From: an uncultured Pelagibacteraceae bacterium
GTDB lineage: Bacteria > Pseudomonadota > Alphaproteobacteria > Pelagibacterales > Pelagibacteraceae
NCBI GenBank assembly: GCA_902568975.1
Contig: CACFSO010000001.1
Location: forward strand, 62,001-126,000
Length of the DNA: 64,000 nt
Direction: 5' to 3'
Shown: in pieces, positions 9,786 through 19,306 of the stretch
Layout: each line of letters starts with the position of its first letter
Position numbering within the stretch: the first letter of the stretch is position 1
Notes under the pieces: model-generated
Databases searched by the model: none
Seen by the model: only the letters and a program-made list of their open reading frames with translations
Told to the model about the DNA's origin: nothing
Position numbers and translations under genes: made by a program

Positions 9786-10679
9786 ATGGATTTTATGGTT
9801 TTCCAATATCCGATGATAACTGTTCAAGCGTGCTTGGACGGAATACTTCTTGGTATTTTATTTGCTTTAATTGCATATGGAATGGCTCTTCAATGGGGAG
9901 TAATGAATATTATTAATATTGCGCAAGGGGATCTTGTTATATTGGGCGGATACATTGCTTACTTTATGTATCTTTATGGAATTCATCCAGCGTGGGGAGT
10001 TATTGTATCTCCAATAATAATGTATTTTATTGGTATTGGAATTTATAAGTTAGTAATTAACAAAGTAGTTGATAGAGATTTATTCATATCAATTTTAGCA
10101 ACTTTTGGAATTAGTATTCTTTTCATGCAATTAATGAATTTTGCATTTGGTGCGGACGTAGTACTTGCTAATTCAGGTTATGGAACAACTTTTTTATTTG
10201 ATAGCAATGTTGTTTTACCAAATTCGAAAATATTTTCTGCATTTGTAAGCATTGTTTTTGCAATTTGTTTAGTGATTTATATGAAAAAATCAAAGCTTGG
10301 ACGAGCGATTAGGGCTACAGCTCAAAATGCAAGAGCAGCTAAGATTTTAGGCGTCGACACTGAAAAAGTTTACGCTGCTACTTTTGGTATAAATGCAGCT
10401 CTTTGTGGAGTAGCTGGTGCACTTATTTCAATTACTTTTACTATTCATCCTTATATGGGCTTACCTTACACAATAAGATCATTCATGATCGTAATCGTTG
10501 CAGGTTTAGGAAATCTACCCGGGGTAGCATTATCTGGCATGGGACTAGGGGTTTTCGAGGAATTTGCAGATTATATATTAGGAACAGAATTTAGAATTGG
10601 ATCAGTATTTTTATTATTAGTCTTAATATTGGTTTACAGAAGATTTAAATTATCAAGAAAGAGAGAGTATTTAAAATGA
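9786..10679 (+). CDS. livH: Branched-chain amino acid-type ABC permease, LivH family
   Basis: GILFALIAYGMALQWGVMNIINIAQGDLVILGGY; RAIRATAQNARAAKILGVD. Confidence 0.92.
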   Translation: MDFMVFQYPMITVQACLDGILLGILFALIAYGMALQWGVMNIINIAQGDLVILGGYIAYFMYLYGIHPAWGVIVSPIIMYFIGIGIYKLVINKVVDRDLFISILATFGISILFMQLMNFAFGADVVLANSGYGTTFLFDSNVVLPNSKIFSAFVSIVFAICLVIYMKKSKLGRAIRATAQNARAAKILGVDTEKVYAATFGINAALCGVAGALISITFTIHPYMGLPYTIRSFMIVIVAGLGNLPGVALSGMGLGVFEEFADYILGTEFRIGSVFLLLVLILVYRRFKLSRKREYLK

Positions 10680-11596
10680 AAAAAATATTATTAATTTTAT
10701 CTGTTTTATTCATATCTACATCAACTGTGCTTGGTGATGGTCACGATATTAAAGAAGATGGTTTTCTATCTAAAGATTTTAAAATTACAAAGCTAGCTAC
10801 AATTGAAGATCCAGAAAATAAAATAATATTGATAAATAATCATGGGCAAAATACTTTAGATGGAAAACAAAAAGGTTGTACTTCTATTGATCAAATTAGA
10901 AACCGAGTTTCTTTAGTTGATGAAGAAATTAATGGAAAAAAAATTATGCTCTACAATTTATGCGCAGGTAAAATAGAAGGTGATATGGGTAAAATATGGT
11001 GGCTATCAAAAAAACCATATGTAGGTAAATCAAAACTCGATAAGAGAGTTGAACAAAATTTAGAATTAGTAGAAAAGATCGTTTCTCTTGATGTTCCAAG
11101 AAAACAAATATTTGTTACTGGACATTCTTGTGGTGGGTTAACTACTTTATTATTTTTTTCTAGACATCCAGAAAAAGCTGGGGGTGGAATAGCCTATGCA
11201 GCAGCATGCTTTGATAAATTAAGTAAAAAATATAAAATAAAAAAATTAGGTTTAGAGGCTGGTTTGGCTAAATTTAAAAAAAAGAAACCCGCACAGTATG
11301 ATTTAAGAGAGAAATATAATAATGAGATATTAGCTCAATTAAAAGTTCCATTGTTAGCTTTTACACATCCAAAAGATTCCTATGAAGGTTTAACCTCTGA
11401 TTGGTTAGATAAAATTGAAGGGATGAAAAGAATAGTTATATCTGAGGACTACACATTAGATGGAAAAAAATGCCACAAACTTGGGAAAAAAAAGTCTGAC
11501 AAATTTCCAGTCAAAGATGGTCATCAGATGGATCAAGCAACTTGTTTTCAATACTATAATACTGAAATTTTAAAATATATAGAGTCAAGAATTTAA
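10676..11596 (+). CDS. Secreted alpha/beta hydrolase (esterase/depolymerase-like)
   Basis: Signal peptide; nucleophile elbow IFVTGHSCGGLTT; C-terminal KDGHQMD candidate catalytic His; 4-nt overlap with livH. Confidence 0.75.
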   Translation: MKKILLILSVLFISTSTVLGDGHDIKEDGFLSKDFKITKLATIEDPENKIILINNHGQNTLDGKQKGCTSIDQIRNRVSLVDEEINGKKIMLYNLCAGKIEGDMGKIWWLSKKPYVGKSKLDKRVEQNLELVEKIVSLDVPRKQIFVTGHSCGGLTTLLFFSRHPEKAGGGIAYAAACFDKLSKKYKIKKLGLEAGLAKFKKKKPAQYDLREKYNNEILAQLKVPLLAFTHPKDSYEGLTSDWLDKIEGMKRIVISEDYTLDGKKCHKLGKKKSDKFPVKDGHQMDQATCFQYYNTEILKYIESRI

Positions 11597-11608
11597 AAAG
11601 GAGAAGAA

Positions 11609-12619
11609 ATGAAAAAAATAATATTAATATTTATATTCACTTTTATAACTTTTAAATGGGTATCAGCCGAGTCACGATTTGGTGAATTAACTGAAATGAG
11701 AGACGAAAGAATGAGAGGAAAAGATAACCAATGGGTAAGACCTCACCCTGGTCCTTTCGTTTGGAACATGATTGAAAAAGAAAAAGGAAAGTTTACTTGG
11801 GAAGAAGCAGATAAATATGTCATTTATGCTCAAGAACACAATCAAACAATTTTAGCTACTATCTGGCCTCATGCAAATTGGGAGCAAAAATCTTGCAAAA
11901 GAAAAAAAGCTAGAAGTCCTTTTGGAAAGCATTTTACCAAATATCTAAGTAAACCTTGCTCAATGGATGACTATAAAAACTTCCTTCTACAATTAGTTGA
12001 TCGTTATGATGGCGATGGGTCAAACGATATGCCAGGATTAACTAAACCGATAAAATATTGGGATATTATGAATGAACCAGAGTTTAAAATGTTTTTTAAA
12101 GGAAGCGAGGAAGACTTTGTTGAAATTTTTAATTTTTCTTCCAAAGTAATTAAGGAAAAACAGCCAGATGCAGTTATTGTTATGGCTGGTGCAGCAGGAA
12201 TGTTTCCTGAGAATAAAAAATTTTGGAAATCTGCTTTACCAAAAATTCAAGATCATTTTGATATAGCTAATATTCACCATATAACTCCACCAGACGGGAA
12301 ATGCGATAAAGATATGTGGGTAGGTGATTTTGCAAAATTACTAGAAAGTTTAAGTATTGAAAAACCTATTTGGGTTACAGAAGCAATGGTAGGAAAATGT
12401 AAGGTCTTACCTATTTATATTAATGCTTTTGCCAATGGAGCAGAATTAATAATTGATGTTGGTGTGAATGCTCCAGGAATGAAAATGAGCAAAAAGAAAA
12501 GAGCTAAATTAAACCAATTCATTGAAGATGTAGATGGTTTTCAATCTTTAACAATGCTTTCAAAAAATAAAGCAGAATTTACATTAAGCGATGGTTCTAA
12601 AAAAATTATAGAATTTTAA
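11609..12619 (+). CDS. Secreted glycoside-hydrolase-like TIM-barrel protein
   Basis: Signal peptide; FVWNMIEKEKGKFTWEEADKYV, YWDIMNEPEF (acid/base NEP motif), KPIWVTEAMVG (second acidic residue). Confidence 0.7.
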   Translation: MKKIILIFIFTFITFKWVSAESRFGELTEMRDERMRGKDNQWVRPHPGPFVWNMIEKEKGKFTWEEADKYVIYAQEHNQTILATIWPHANWEQKSCKRKKARSPFGKHFTKYLSKPCSMDDYKNFLLQLVDRYDGDGSNDMPGLTKPIKYWDIMNEPEFKMFFKGSEEDFVEIFNFSSKVIKEKQPDAVIVMAGAAGMFPENKKFWKSALPKIQDHFDIANIHHITPPDGKCDKDMWVGDFAKLLESLSIEKPIWVTEAMVGKCKVLPIYINAFANGAELIIDVGVNAPGMKMSKKKRAKLNQFIEDVDGFQSLTMLSKNKAEFTLSDGSKKIIEF

Positions 12620-12645
12620 AAGAGTGATGGTAGGATAAATATAAT

Positions 12646-13161
12646 ATGAGAAAATTATTTACAGTTCTAGTTTCAACAATTATTTTATATGGTTGCGCAA
12701 CTACAATGTCAGGTAATCAACAACCAGTAACTGTGGCTTCAAATGTAAATGGAGCCAAGTGTACTCTTCAGAATGAAAAAGGCTCATGGTCTTTACAAAC
12801 ACCTGGAAGTGCAGTGGTAACAAATTCAAGAGAAAATCTTTCTGTAAGATGTGAAAAAAATGGTTATCAAAGTGCTGTGGTAAGCGTTCCTTCAAAACAT
12901 AAAGACTCAGCTACTTGGGGTAATGTAGTTTTGGGAGGAGGAATTGGCTATATTTGGGACAGAAAAACTGGCGCTGCATTTATTTATCCTTCAACAATTA
13001 ATCTTACTCTGGTGGAAGGTGGCTCTTCTTCAAAAGAAACTGATGTAAAATTAACTGGCAGCTCAACAGTCGAGCAGCTTAAACAATTAAATGATCTATA
13101 CAAATCTGGAGCTTTAACCAAAGAAGAATTCGATAAAGCGAAGAAAAAACTTTTGAATTAA
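12646..13161 (+). CDS. Lipoprotein with C-terminal SHOCT domain
   Basis: Lipobox-like LYGCAT; C-terminal VEQLKQLNDLYKSGALTKEEFDKAKKKLLN. Confidence 0.8.
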   Translation: MRKLFTVLVSTIILYGCATTMSGNQQPVTVASNVNGAKCTLQNEKGSWSLQTPGSAVVTNSRENLSVRCEKNGYQSAVVSVPSKHKDSATWGNVVLGGGIGYIWDRKTGAAFIYPSTINLTLVEGGSSSKETDVKLTGSSTVEQLKQLNDLYKSGALTKEEFDKAKKKLLN

Positions 13162-13170
13162 TTCTTTAAA

Positions 13171-14025
13171 ATGAAAAGAATTCTTTACATAGTAATTTTT
13201 ATTTTAATAAATAATGTATCTTTTGCTGCAAAAATTAATGTTGGCGCTATATATCAAAATGAAATAAATATTAAAAGAAATTATAAAATCCCTCTACCGC
13301 CTGGAAAATTTACAGTTGTAGCAACAAATATAAAAAAAGGTTTTAGAGATACATTACTTAATCAATCCGATGAAAATGGTGTAGTAAGATGGCAAGTTTG
13401 GGTTTGGAGTAGCAAAGCAGCCAATACTTGGTGGGAACCTTCGAAATTTTGTAAAAGGAAAAATCTATATTTTAACAATTCAAAAATAGGAAATAAAAGG
13501 CATCATTGCTGGATAGTGAATCATAGTAGAAGCGAGGTAACAAGCGGAAAAGGTTTTTGGGGAAAAGTTAGAGATTGGATAATACGAGAAAAGATAAATC
13601 AACCAGATATCTACGTTTATAGCCAACACGAATATCAAACAAGCGGTAAAGAAATAATTGGAATGGCATATTTTTATAATCCTGAACTTGATGGAGTACC
13701 TGCTCCAAAAAATATTACGTGGGATACTTCCGAATACCATATGAGCAGAGTTCATAAGTTTCCACAACATGAAGCTTTTCTTAAAAAATTTGTAAATCTT
13801 TCGGCATCATTTGTAGAAAGATTTAACCAATTGAATAATATTACTATGATGACCTTAAATCCATCTGAATATATAATACAAACATCCATAAGTACTGAAA
13901 AAGAAATAATAAGTAATTCTACTGAAGATATAGCTAAACAATTAAAAGATTTGAAAGATTTGTTAGATGCAGGAGCTTTAACAAAAGAAGAATTCGATAA
14001 AGCCAAAAAGAAAATTTTGAATTAA
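13171..14025 (+). CDS. Secreted protein of unknown function with C-terminal SHOCT domain
   Basis: Signal peptide (LYIVIFILINNVSFAAK); C-terminal IAKQLKDLKDLLDAGALTKEEFDKAKKKILN. Confidence 0.75.
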   Translation: MKRILYIVIFILINNVSFAAKINVGAIYQNEINIKRNYKIPLPPGKFTVVATNIKKGFRDTLLNQSDENGVVRWQVWVWSSKAANTWWEPSKFCKRKNLYFNNSKIGNKRHHCWIVNHSRSEVTSGKGFWGKVRDWIIREKINQPDIYVYSQHEYQTSGKEIIGMAYFYNPELDGVPAPKNITWDTSEYHMSRVHKFPQHEAFLKKFVNLSASFVERFNQLNNITMMTLNPSEYIIQTSISTEKEIISNSTEDIAKQLKDLKDLLDAGALTKEEFDKAKKKILN

Positions 14026-14027
14026 TT

Positions 14028-15080
14028 ATGAAAAATAAAAATATAATTTTATATGCAGTTATTTTAATCTTTGGTCTAATTGCGCCTTTTATTTTTCCAG
14101 CATTTAAAGTTCAATTATCAATTTTATGTGTACTTATAGTTTTAGCAACCACCTGGAATATCCAAGGTGGAGAGATGGGCTATAATTCATTTGGTAATAT
14201 TTTATTTTATGGTCTCGGAATGTATCTTTGTGCTTCCGTTCAAGTGGGAATGTTTTTTCCTTTAGCTGAATGGACCGAAAGTGGTGGAGAAAAAACATTT
14301 GTCCACACCCCGACTCAATTCTTTCAAGGGATGGCAGCTGGACTTGTAGTTGCTGCAATAGTTCCAACTATTGTTGCAGGACTAATTGGATACTCAATTT
14401 TAGGATTAAGAGGTCATTATTTTGCAATTTGTACTTTAGGTTTAGGAGTAGCTGCGGGTGAAATTTCAGGAGGTATAGAAATTATAGGAGCTGGGCAAGG
14501 ATTCACAACCCCACCTTTTCCTGACTATGGTGGCTTAGAAGCAAGAGGAGAATTTTTTTACTTCTTAAGTTTTTTTGTACTTGTGTTTACATTCATTACC
14601 GTAAGAGCAATCTATTCAACAAGATTTAAATTAATTTTAAACGCCATTAGGGATAACGAGGACAAAGCAGAAGCGATGGGTATTCAAACAATGAAATATA
14701 AAATTATTGGCTGGATGATATCCGCTTTCTTTTGCGGCTTAGCTGGTGGAATTATGGGTGGATTAGTTGGATATATTGATTCAACAGATGTTGCATTTGA
14801 TGGAAGAGAGATGGGCGTGTTTATGGTCTTGATGGCAATTTTAGGTGGTAAAGGAACTTTATGGGGACCAATTATCGGCGCTACCATATTTCATATTTTT
14901 AAAGAGGGATTTTGGACATTTTTTTTGGGATGGCAGTATGTTGCGTTAGGAGTTTTAATTGTTGTGATCGTAATATATTTCCCAGAAGGAATTATGGGAT
15001 GGTTAAGAGAAAAATATCCTGAAAGATTTGGTGAAGTAGTTGATGAATCAGATCGAAAGGCACAAGTAGAACTTAAATGA
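14028..15080 (+). CDS. livM: Branched-chain amino acid-type ABC permease, LivM family
   Basis: TWNIQGGEMGYNSFGNILFYGLGMY; LILNAIRDNEDKAEAMGI; AILGGKGTLWGPIIGA. Confidence 0.92.
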   Translation: MKNKNIILYAVILIFGLIAPFIFPAFKVQLSILCVLIVLATTWNIQGGEMGYNSFGNILFYGLGMYLCASVQVGMFFPLAEWTESGGEKTFVHTPTQFFQGMAAGLVVAAIVPTIVAGLIGYSILGLRGHYFAICTLGLGVAAGEISGGIEIIGAGQGFTTPPFPDYGGLEARGEFFYFLSFFVLVFTFITVRAIYSTRFKLILNAIRDNEDKAEAMGIQTMKYKIIGWMISAFFCGLAGGIMGGLVGYIDSTDVAFDGREMGVFMVLMAILGGKGTLWGPIIGATIFHIFKEGFWTFFLGWQYVALGVLIVVIVIYFPEGIMGWLREKYPERFGEVVDESDRKAQVELK

Positions 15081-15817
15081 GTATTTTAGAAGTAAAAAAT
15101 GTAAGCAAATCATTTGGTGGCGTCAAAGCCAATGTTGACATCTCAATGTCCGTTGAAAAAGGAAAAATTATAGGCTTGATTGGACCAAATGGATCTGGAA
15201 AAACTACATTATTTAATTCTATTGTTGGAACTTACCCAATAGATAATGGATCTATTAAATTTAATGGTAAAGAAGTTTCAGAATTACCTGTTCCAGTAAT
15301 AGCTAAACTAGGATTGCTTAGGACATTTCAACAAACAAGGATTTACGGGAAGTTAAACTGTGTAGAAAATATGCTTATTAGCCACAAAGGTAGTGATGAA
15401 AGTTTAGTAAAAATATTTTCTAAAATTCCTAAAAACTTGACAGATAAAGCAGAAAATTTATTGAGCTTTGTGGGATTATATCAAAAAAGAAAACTAAGAG
15501 CAGGGGATCTATCTTTTGGTCAGCAGAAGTTATTGGAGTTAGCTATGGCATTGATGAATGAACCGGAAATGCTATTACTTGATGAACCAACAGCTGGAAT
15601 CAACCCAACCTTAATAAATGGAATTATTGATAGATTAATAAAAGTAAATCAGGATTTTGGAATTACTCTTTTAGTAATTGAACATAACATGAGAGTAATC
15701 ATGCAGCTTGCGGAAAATATTTTCTGTCTTGCCCATGGTCAATTGTTATCCAATGGAACCCCTGAAGAAATTAAGAATGATAAGCGAGTAATCGATGCTT
15801 ATCTTGGAGCGCAATAA
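15077..15817 (+). CDS. livG: ABC transporter ATP-binding protein, LivG family
   Basis: Walker A GPNGSGKTT; LSFGQQKLLELA; LLLDEPTAGINP. Confidence 0.92.
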   Translation: MSILEVKNVSKSFGGVKANVDISMSVEKGKIIGLIGPNGSGKTTLFNSIVGTYPIDNGSIKFNGKEVSELPVPVIAKLGLLRTFQQTRIYGKLNCVENMLISHKGSDESLVKIFSKIPKNLTDKAENLLSFVGLYQKRKLRAGDLSFGQQKLLELAMALMNEPEMLLLDEPTAGINPTLINGIIDRLIKVNQDFGITLLVIEHNMRVIMQLAENIFCLAHGQLLSNGTPEEIKNDKRVIDAYLGAQ

Positions 15818-16602
15818 TGAAAAATCAATACGAGGTATTGGGAAAAGCACCCGAAGCAGAGGATTTAAAAAAACTTTCACCTGAAAATGTTCATTTAACA
15901 ATTAAAGGTCTATTAGCGGGATATGGTAAAATGGAAATCTTACATAATTTTGATTTATTTGTAAGTAAAGCACAATCTTTATGTTTAATTGGCCCGAATG
16001 GAGCTGGAAAATCTACAATACTTCATTCTATATATGGTTTTACAAATATTTTTTCTGGAAAAATTGAAATAAACGGAAAAGATATTACAAATCTTTCGCC
16101 TGCAGAAAAACTTAAGAATGAGGGTATTGCTTACATTCTTCAAGATAATTCAGTTTTCCCCGATATGACTGTTGAAGAAAATTTGCTTATGGGCGGATAT
16201 ATAAAAGAAAAGACAGAAGAATCCTACCAAGAAGCAGAAAAAATATTTGAAAAGTATGAAAGATTAAGAAATAGAAGATTTCAACCTGCAAAAGTTTTAT
16301 CTGGAGGTGAAAGAAGATTATTAGAAATTTCAAGAGCATTAGTAATGAAACCGTCAGTACTTCTAGTAGATGAGCCATCAATTGGTTTAGAGCCAAAATA
16401 TATTCAGATGGTTTTTGAAATTCTTAGAGACCTACAGGAAAATGAAAAAAAAACAATTATTCTAGTTGAACAGAACGCAAAAAAAGGATTAGAATTTGCT
16501 GATATAGGATATGTATTAGTTTCAGGCCAAACCGCTATAGCTGGATCAGGAAAAGATTTATTAAAAAATCCCGATGTTGGCAGGCTTTTCCTAGGCGGTT
16601 AA
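15817..16602 (+). CDS. livF: ABC transporter ATP-binding protein, LivF family
   Basis: Walker A GPNGAGKST; LSGGERRLLEISRAL; LLVDEPSIGLEP. Confidence 0.92.
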   Translation: MKNQYEVLGKAPEAEDLKKLSPENVHLTIKGLLAGYGKMEILHNFDLFVSKAQSLCLIGPNGAGKSTILHSIYGFTNIFSGKIEINGKDITNLSPAEKLKNEGIAYILQDNSVFPDMTVEENLLMGGYIKEKTEESYQEAEKIFEKYERLRNRRFQPAKVLSGGERRLLEISRALVMKPSVLLVDEPSIGLEPKYIQMVFEILRDLQENEKKTIILVEQNAKKGLEFADIGYVLVSGQTAIAGSGKDLLKNPDVGRLFLGG

Positions 16603-17306
16603 TGATTAATTCAAAATATTTTTTTAAAGGAGTACAATCTGTAAAAGGTATAGATAGTCCAGCTTTGGCTTTAGGCGCAAGTCTTATTGCAATAGGCGCA
16701 CTTTACAAAAATTTGGGTTTTTCTATTCAACAAAGTATTGCATCAACATTTTTTACTTATGCTCTTCCAGGTCAATTAGTTATGGCAGAGTCTATGTTAC
16801 TCGGAGCGTCATTGTTAAATATTTTTATTGCTGTTTGGTTAGTTAATTCTCGATTATATCCAATGACAGTTTCTTTATTTCCATTAATTATGCACCCAAA
16901 CCAACCTAAGTGGAAATATTATATTTCTTGTCATTTTGTAGCTGTTTCTGCTTGGCTAATAATGAAAAGCAATTATGAAAAAGTTGAAAGAGAAAACAGA
17001 ATTGACTTTTGGTTTGGTGTTGGAGTAGCAACTTGGTCAATTGCAATTATATCAACCGTTATAGGTTATCTTGCATCTGATTATTTAAATAAAGATATGA
17101 TGATTGGACTAGCAATTGTAAATCCAATTTATTTCATGTGCATGATGATTGGATCGATGAAAACATTTCAAATAAGTACATCAATAATTTTGGGAGCAAT
17201 ATTAGGACCAGCTTTTTATCTTATCTCTGCAGAGTGGAGTGTTTTGTATGGAGGGTTTATTGCTGGAACAATTGCATATTTTGTAGGAGAAAAATATGGC
17301 AAGTAG
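16602..17306 (+). CDS. azlC: AzlC family permease (branched-chain amino acid exporter subunit)
   Basis: Multi-TM ~234 aa with AzlC pattern, followed by AzlD-type 104 aa ORF. Confidence 0.8.
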   Translation: MINSKYFFKGVQSVKGIDSPALALGASLIAIGALYKNLGFSIQQSIASTFFTYALPGQLVMAESMLLGASLLNIFIAVWLVNSRLYPMTVSLFPLIMHPNQPKWKYYISCHFVAVSAWLIMKSNYEKVERENRIDFWFGVGVATWSIAIISTVIGYLASDYLNKDMMIGLAIVNPIYFMCMMIGSMKTFQISTSIILGAILGPAFYLISAEWSVLYGGFIAGTIAYFVGEKYGK

Positions 17307-17610
17307 CATTGTATTAGCAATCATAGTTACATCTGCCGCAACTTATATATCAAGATTTTTTGGCGTTTTAAGTTCTGAAAAAATTAAAGAGACTTCAAAA
17401 ATTTATAAATGGTTTAATTGTCTTGCATACTCTACCCTTGCAGCTTTAATTTCTCGAATTCTTGTTTTTCCCGCTGGAGTTTTATCTGAAGCAAACTATT
17501 TAATTAGATTGGTAGTAATTTTTATATGCATATTGATTTTTTATGTATTTAAGAAGAACATAGTTTACCCAACACTTTTATCTGCTATCTTGCTAACTTT
17601 ATTAATTTAA
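17296..17610 (+). CDS. azlD: AzlD family small membrane protein
   Basis: 104 aa, overlaps azlC, TYISRFFGVL and multi-TM pattern. Confidence 0.8.
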   Translation: MASSIVLAIIVTSAATYISRFFGVLSSEKIKETSKIYKWFNCLAYSTLAALISRILVFPAGVLSEANYLIRLVVIFICILIFYVFKKNIVYPTLLSAILLTLLI

Positions 17611-17621
17611 AAACAGATCAA

Positions 17622-18737
17622 ATGAAAAAAATAATTTTATTAACTTTTTGTTTATTAATAATTCCAAAATTAGCTTTTGCAGTAGATTGCAGCAAGGTTG
17701 GTAAATGGGTAAATGGTAGTGGCTTTGTTTACTTTGATGAAGGAAAAGGAAAAGTTATTAAAGGTTTTGATATTGATGATCCTGCAAATAAAATAATTAT
17801 GATTTTTAACTTTGGCGGATGGGGTGCTAAAAAAAAGGAAAAAGGATTTTGTCTTAGAAAAGAATGGGTGGAAGGTGTCCTGGGACAATTATCTGGAAGA
17901 AAAATTAAAGGCAAAGAACTTGTTATTTGGTCCAACCAAGAACTTTGGAAGGCAGGTAATTCAGATACAGTAACAACAAAATGTGCAATGAAACATAAGT
18001 ATAAAGGCAAAATGTTAGGTCATACTCCTCCGTGGTACGAGTGCCTTTGGGGACCTCCAACTTATTTAAAAAAAGTAAAAACTTCAAAAAAAGATATATT
18101 GCAAATACCACCTTATGTAAGTAATTTTGCTTACAAGAATAGGGCGGCCTTAAATACAGCAATAGCAGATATATTTGTTGAAAAAGGCACTCCAAGAAAT
18201 CAAATTTTTATTTCAGGACACTCATGTGGTGGAATGGGAAGTTTAAGAATGGAATCGCTTTATCCTGATGTCTTTAATGCGGCTATAGCTTTGATGCCAA
18301 ATTGTTGGGATAAATCAGAACATACTTTGCTAAGAAAATGGCAGTTAGATGAAATTAAAAGTGCCAAAAAATTAAATGCATTAATTTTTCATTCTGAAAC
18401 TGATGGAGAAATAGATTTTCAAAGTGACTCTAGATATTTAAGATGGTTGGGAGACATGCCTGGTGCAGAATGGATTGAACTTCCAAATCATAATACCGAA
18501 GATGGTAAAGAAATTGTAATTGATGGAGTTCAATGTAAAATTGAAAAGAGAATGAGGGGTGGCTGGGAAATAAAACATAATCAAGATCTTGGTCATAAAA
18601 AAAAAGCTTGGACTATCGTTAATCCTGATGAAATGAAAGAAATGATGAAAAAAGCAAGAGGACACATGATACCTTACAAAAGCTGCTTTACTCCCTATCT
18701 TGATGATATAGCTAAATTTATAGAGTCAAAATTGTAA
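17622..18737 (+). CDS. Secreted alpha/beta hydrolase, paralogous to the 10676-11596 product
   Basis: Signal peptide; IFISGHSCGGMGS nucleophile elbow; shared C-terminal FIESKL (vs YIESRI). Confidence 0.75.
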   Translation: MKKIILLTFCLLIIPKLAFAVDCSKVGKWVNGSGFVYFDEGKGKVIKGFDIDDPANKIIMIFNFGGWGAKKKEKGFCLRKEWVEGVLGQLSGRKIKGKELVIWSNQELWKAGNSDTVTTKCAMKHKYKGKMLGHTPPWYECLWGPPTYLKKVKTSKKDILQIPPYVSNFAYKNRAALNTAIADIFVEKGTPRNQIFISGHSCGGMGSLRMESLYPDVFNAAIALMPNCWDKSEHTLLRKWQLDEIKSAKKLNALIFHSETDGEIDFQSDSRYLRWLGDMPGAEWIELPNHNTEDGKEIVIDGVQCKIEKRMRGGWEIKHNQDLGHKKKAWTIVNPDEMKEMMKKARGHMIPYKSCFTPYLDDIAKFIESKL

Positions 18738-18791
18738 AATTATAAAATCCGGAATATAATTTATTTATAAAAATACTAACTTTTAAGTTAA

Positions 18792-19301
18792 ATGCTGAAA
18801 AAGATTTTTATTTTATTATTTTTGATAATTGCACCTTTTAATTCTTATGCTGGGTGCGATGACCCTATTGGCGATGGTGTAGATTATACAAATTGTAGAT
18901 TTTCTGAGGGTCAAGATTTAGAAGGTAGTTATTTACCAAATTCAAACCTATCTTTCTCATCGTTTATTCTTGTTAATTTTAATAAAAGCATCATGATGAA
19001 TTCTATTTTGGCCTACGGTACTTTTTCAGAATCTACATTTTTAAGAGCAAACTTATATGAAGCAAACCTTCAAGGTGCAAATTTTGAAAAATCCAATTTT
19101 ACAAGCTCTAATTTAACCAGAGCAAATTTTACTGGAGCAACTTTAATAGAGGTTAATTTTACCAATGCAAATTTAATGGAAGCTGATTTTACATCAGCAA
19201 ATATATTAAATGCAAATTTCGAAGGTGCTAATTTAAACCAAGCAACATGGACAGATGGAAAAAAATGTGGACAGGGATCCATAGGAACTTGTAAACAATA
19301 A
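18792..19301 (+). CDS. Secreted pentapeptide-repeat protein
   Basis: Signal peptide and tandem A(N/D)LxxANF repeats (ANLYEANLQGANFEKSNFTSSNLTRANFTGATL...). Confidence 0.9.
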   Translation: MLKKIFILLFLIIAPFNSYAGCDDPIGDGVDYTNCRFSEGQDLEGSYLPNSNLSFSSFILVNFNKSIMMNSILAYGTFSESTFLRANLYEANLQGANFEKSNFTSSNLTRANFTGATLIEVNFTNANLMEADFTSANILNANFEGANLNQATWTDGKKCGQGSIGTCKQ

Positions 19302-19306
19302 AAGAT

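Noticed and set aside
10403-10594. Same-strand frame-shifted ORF within livH
   Set aside because: Overlaps conserved LivH motifs in the real frame; composition (Cys/Tyr/Trp/Ser/Arg-rich) is typical of an out-of-frame translation.
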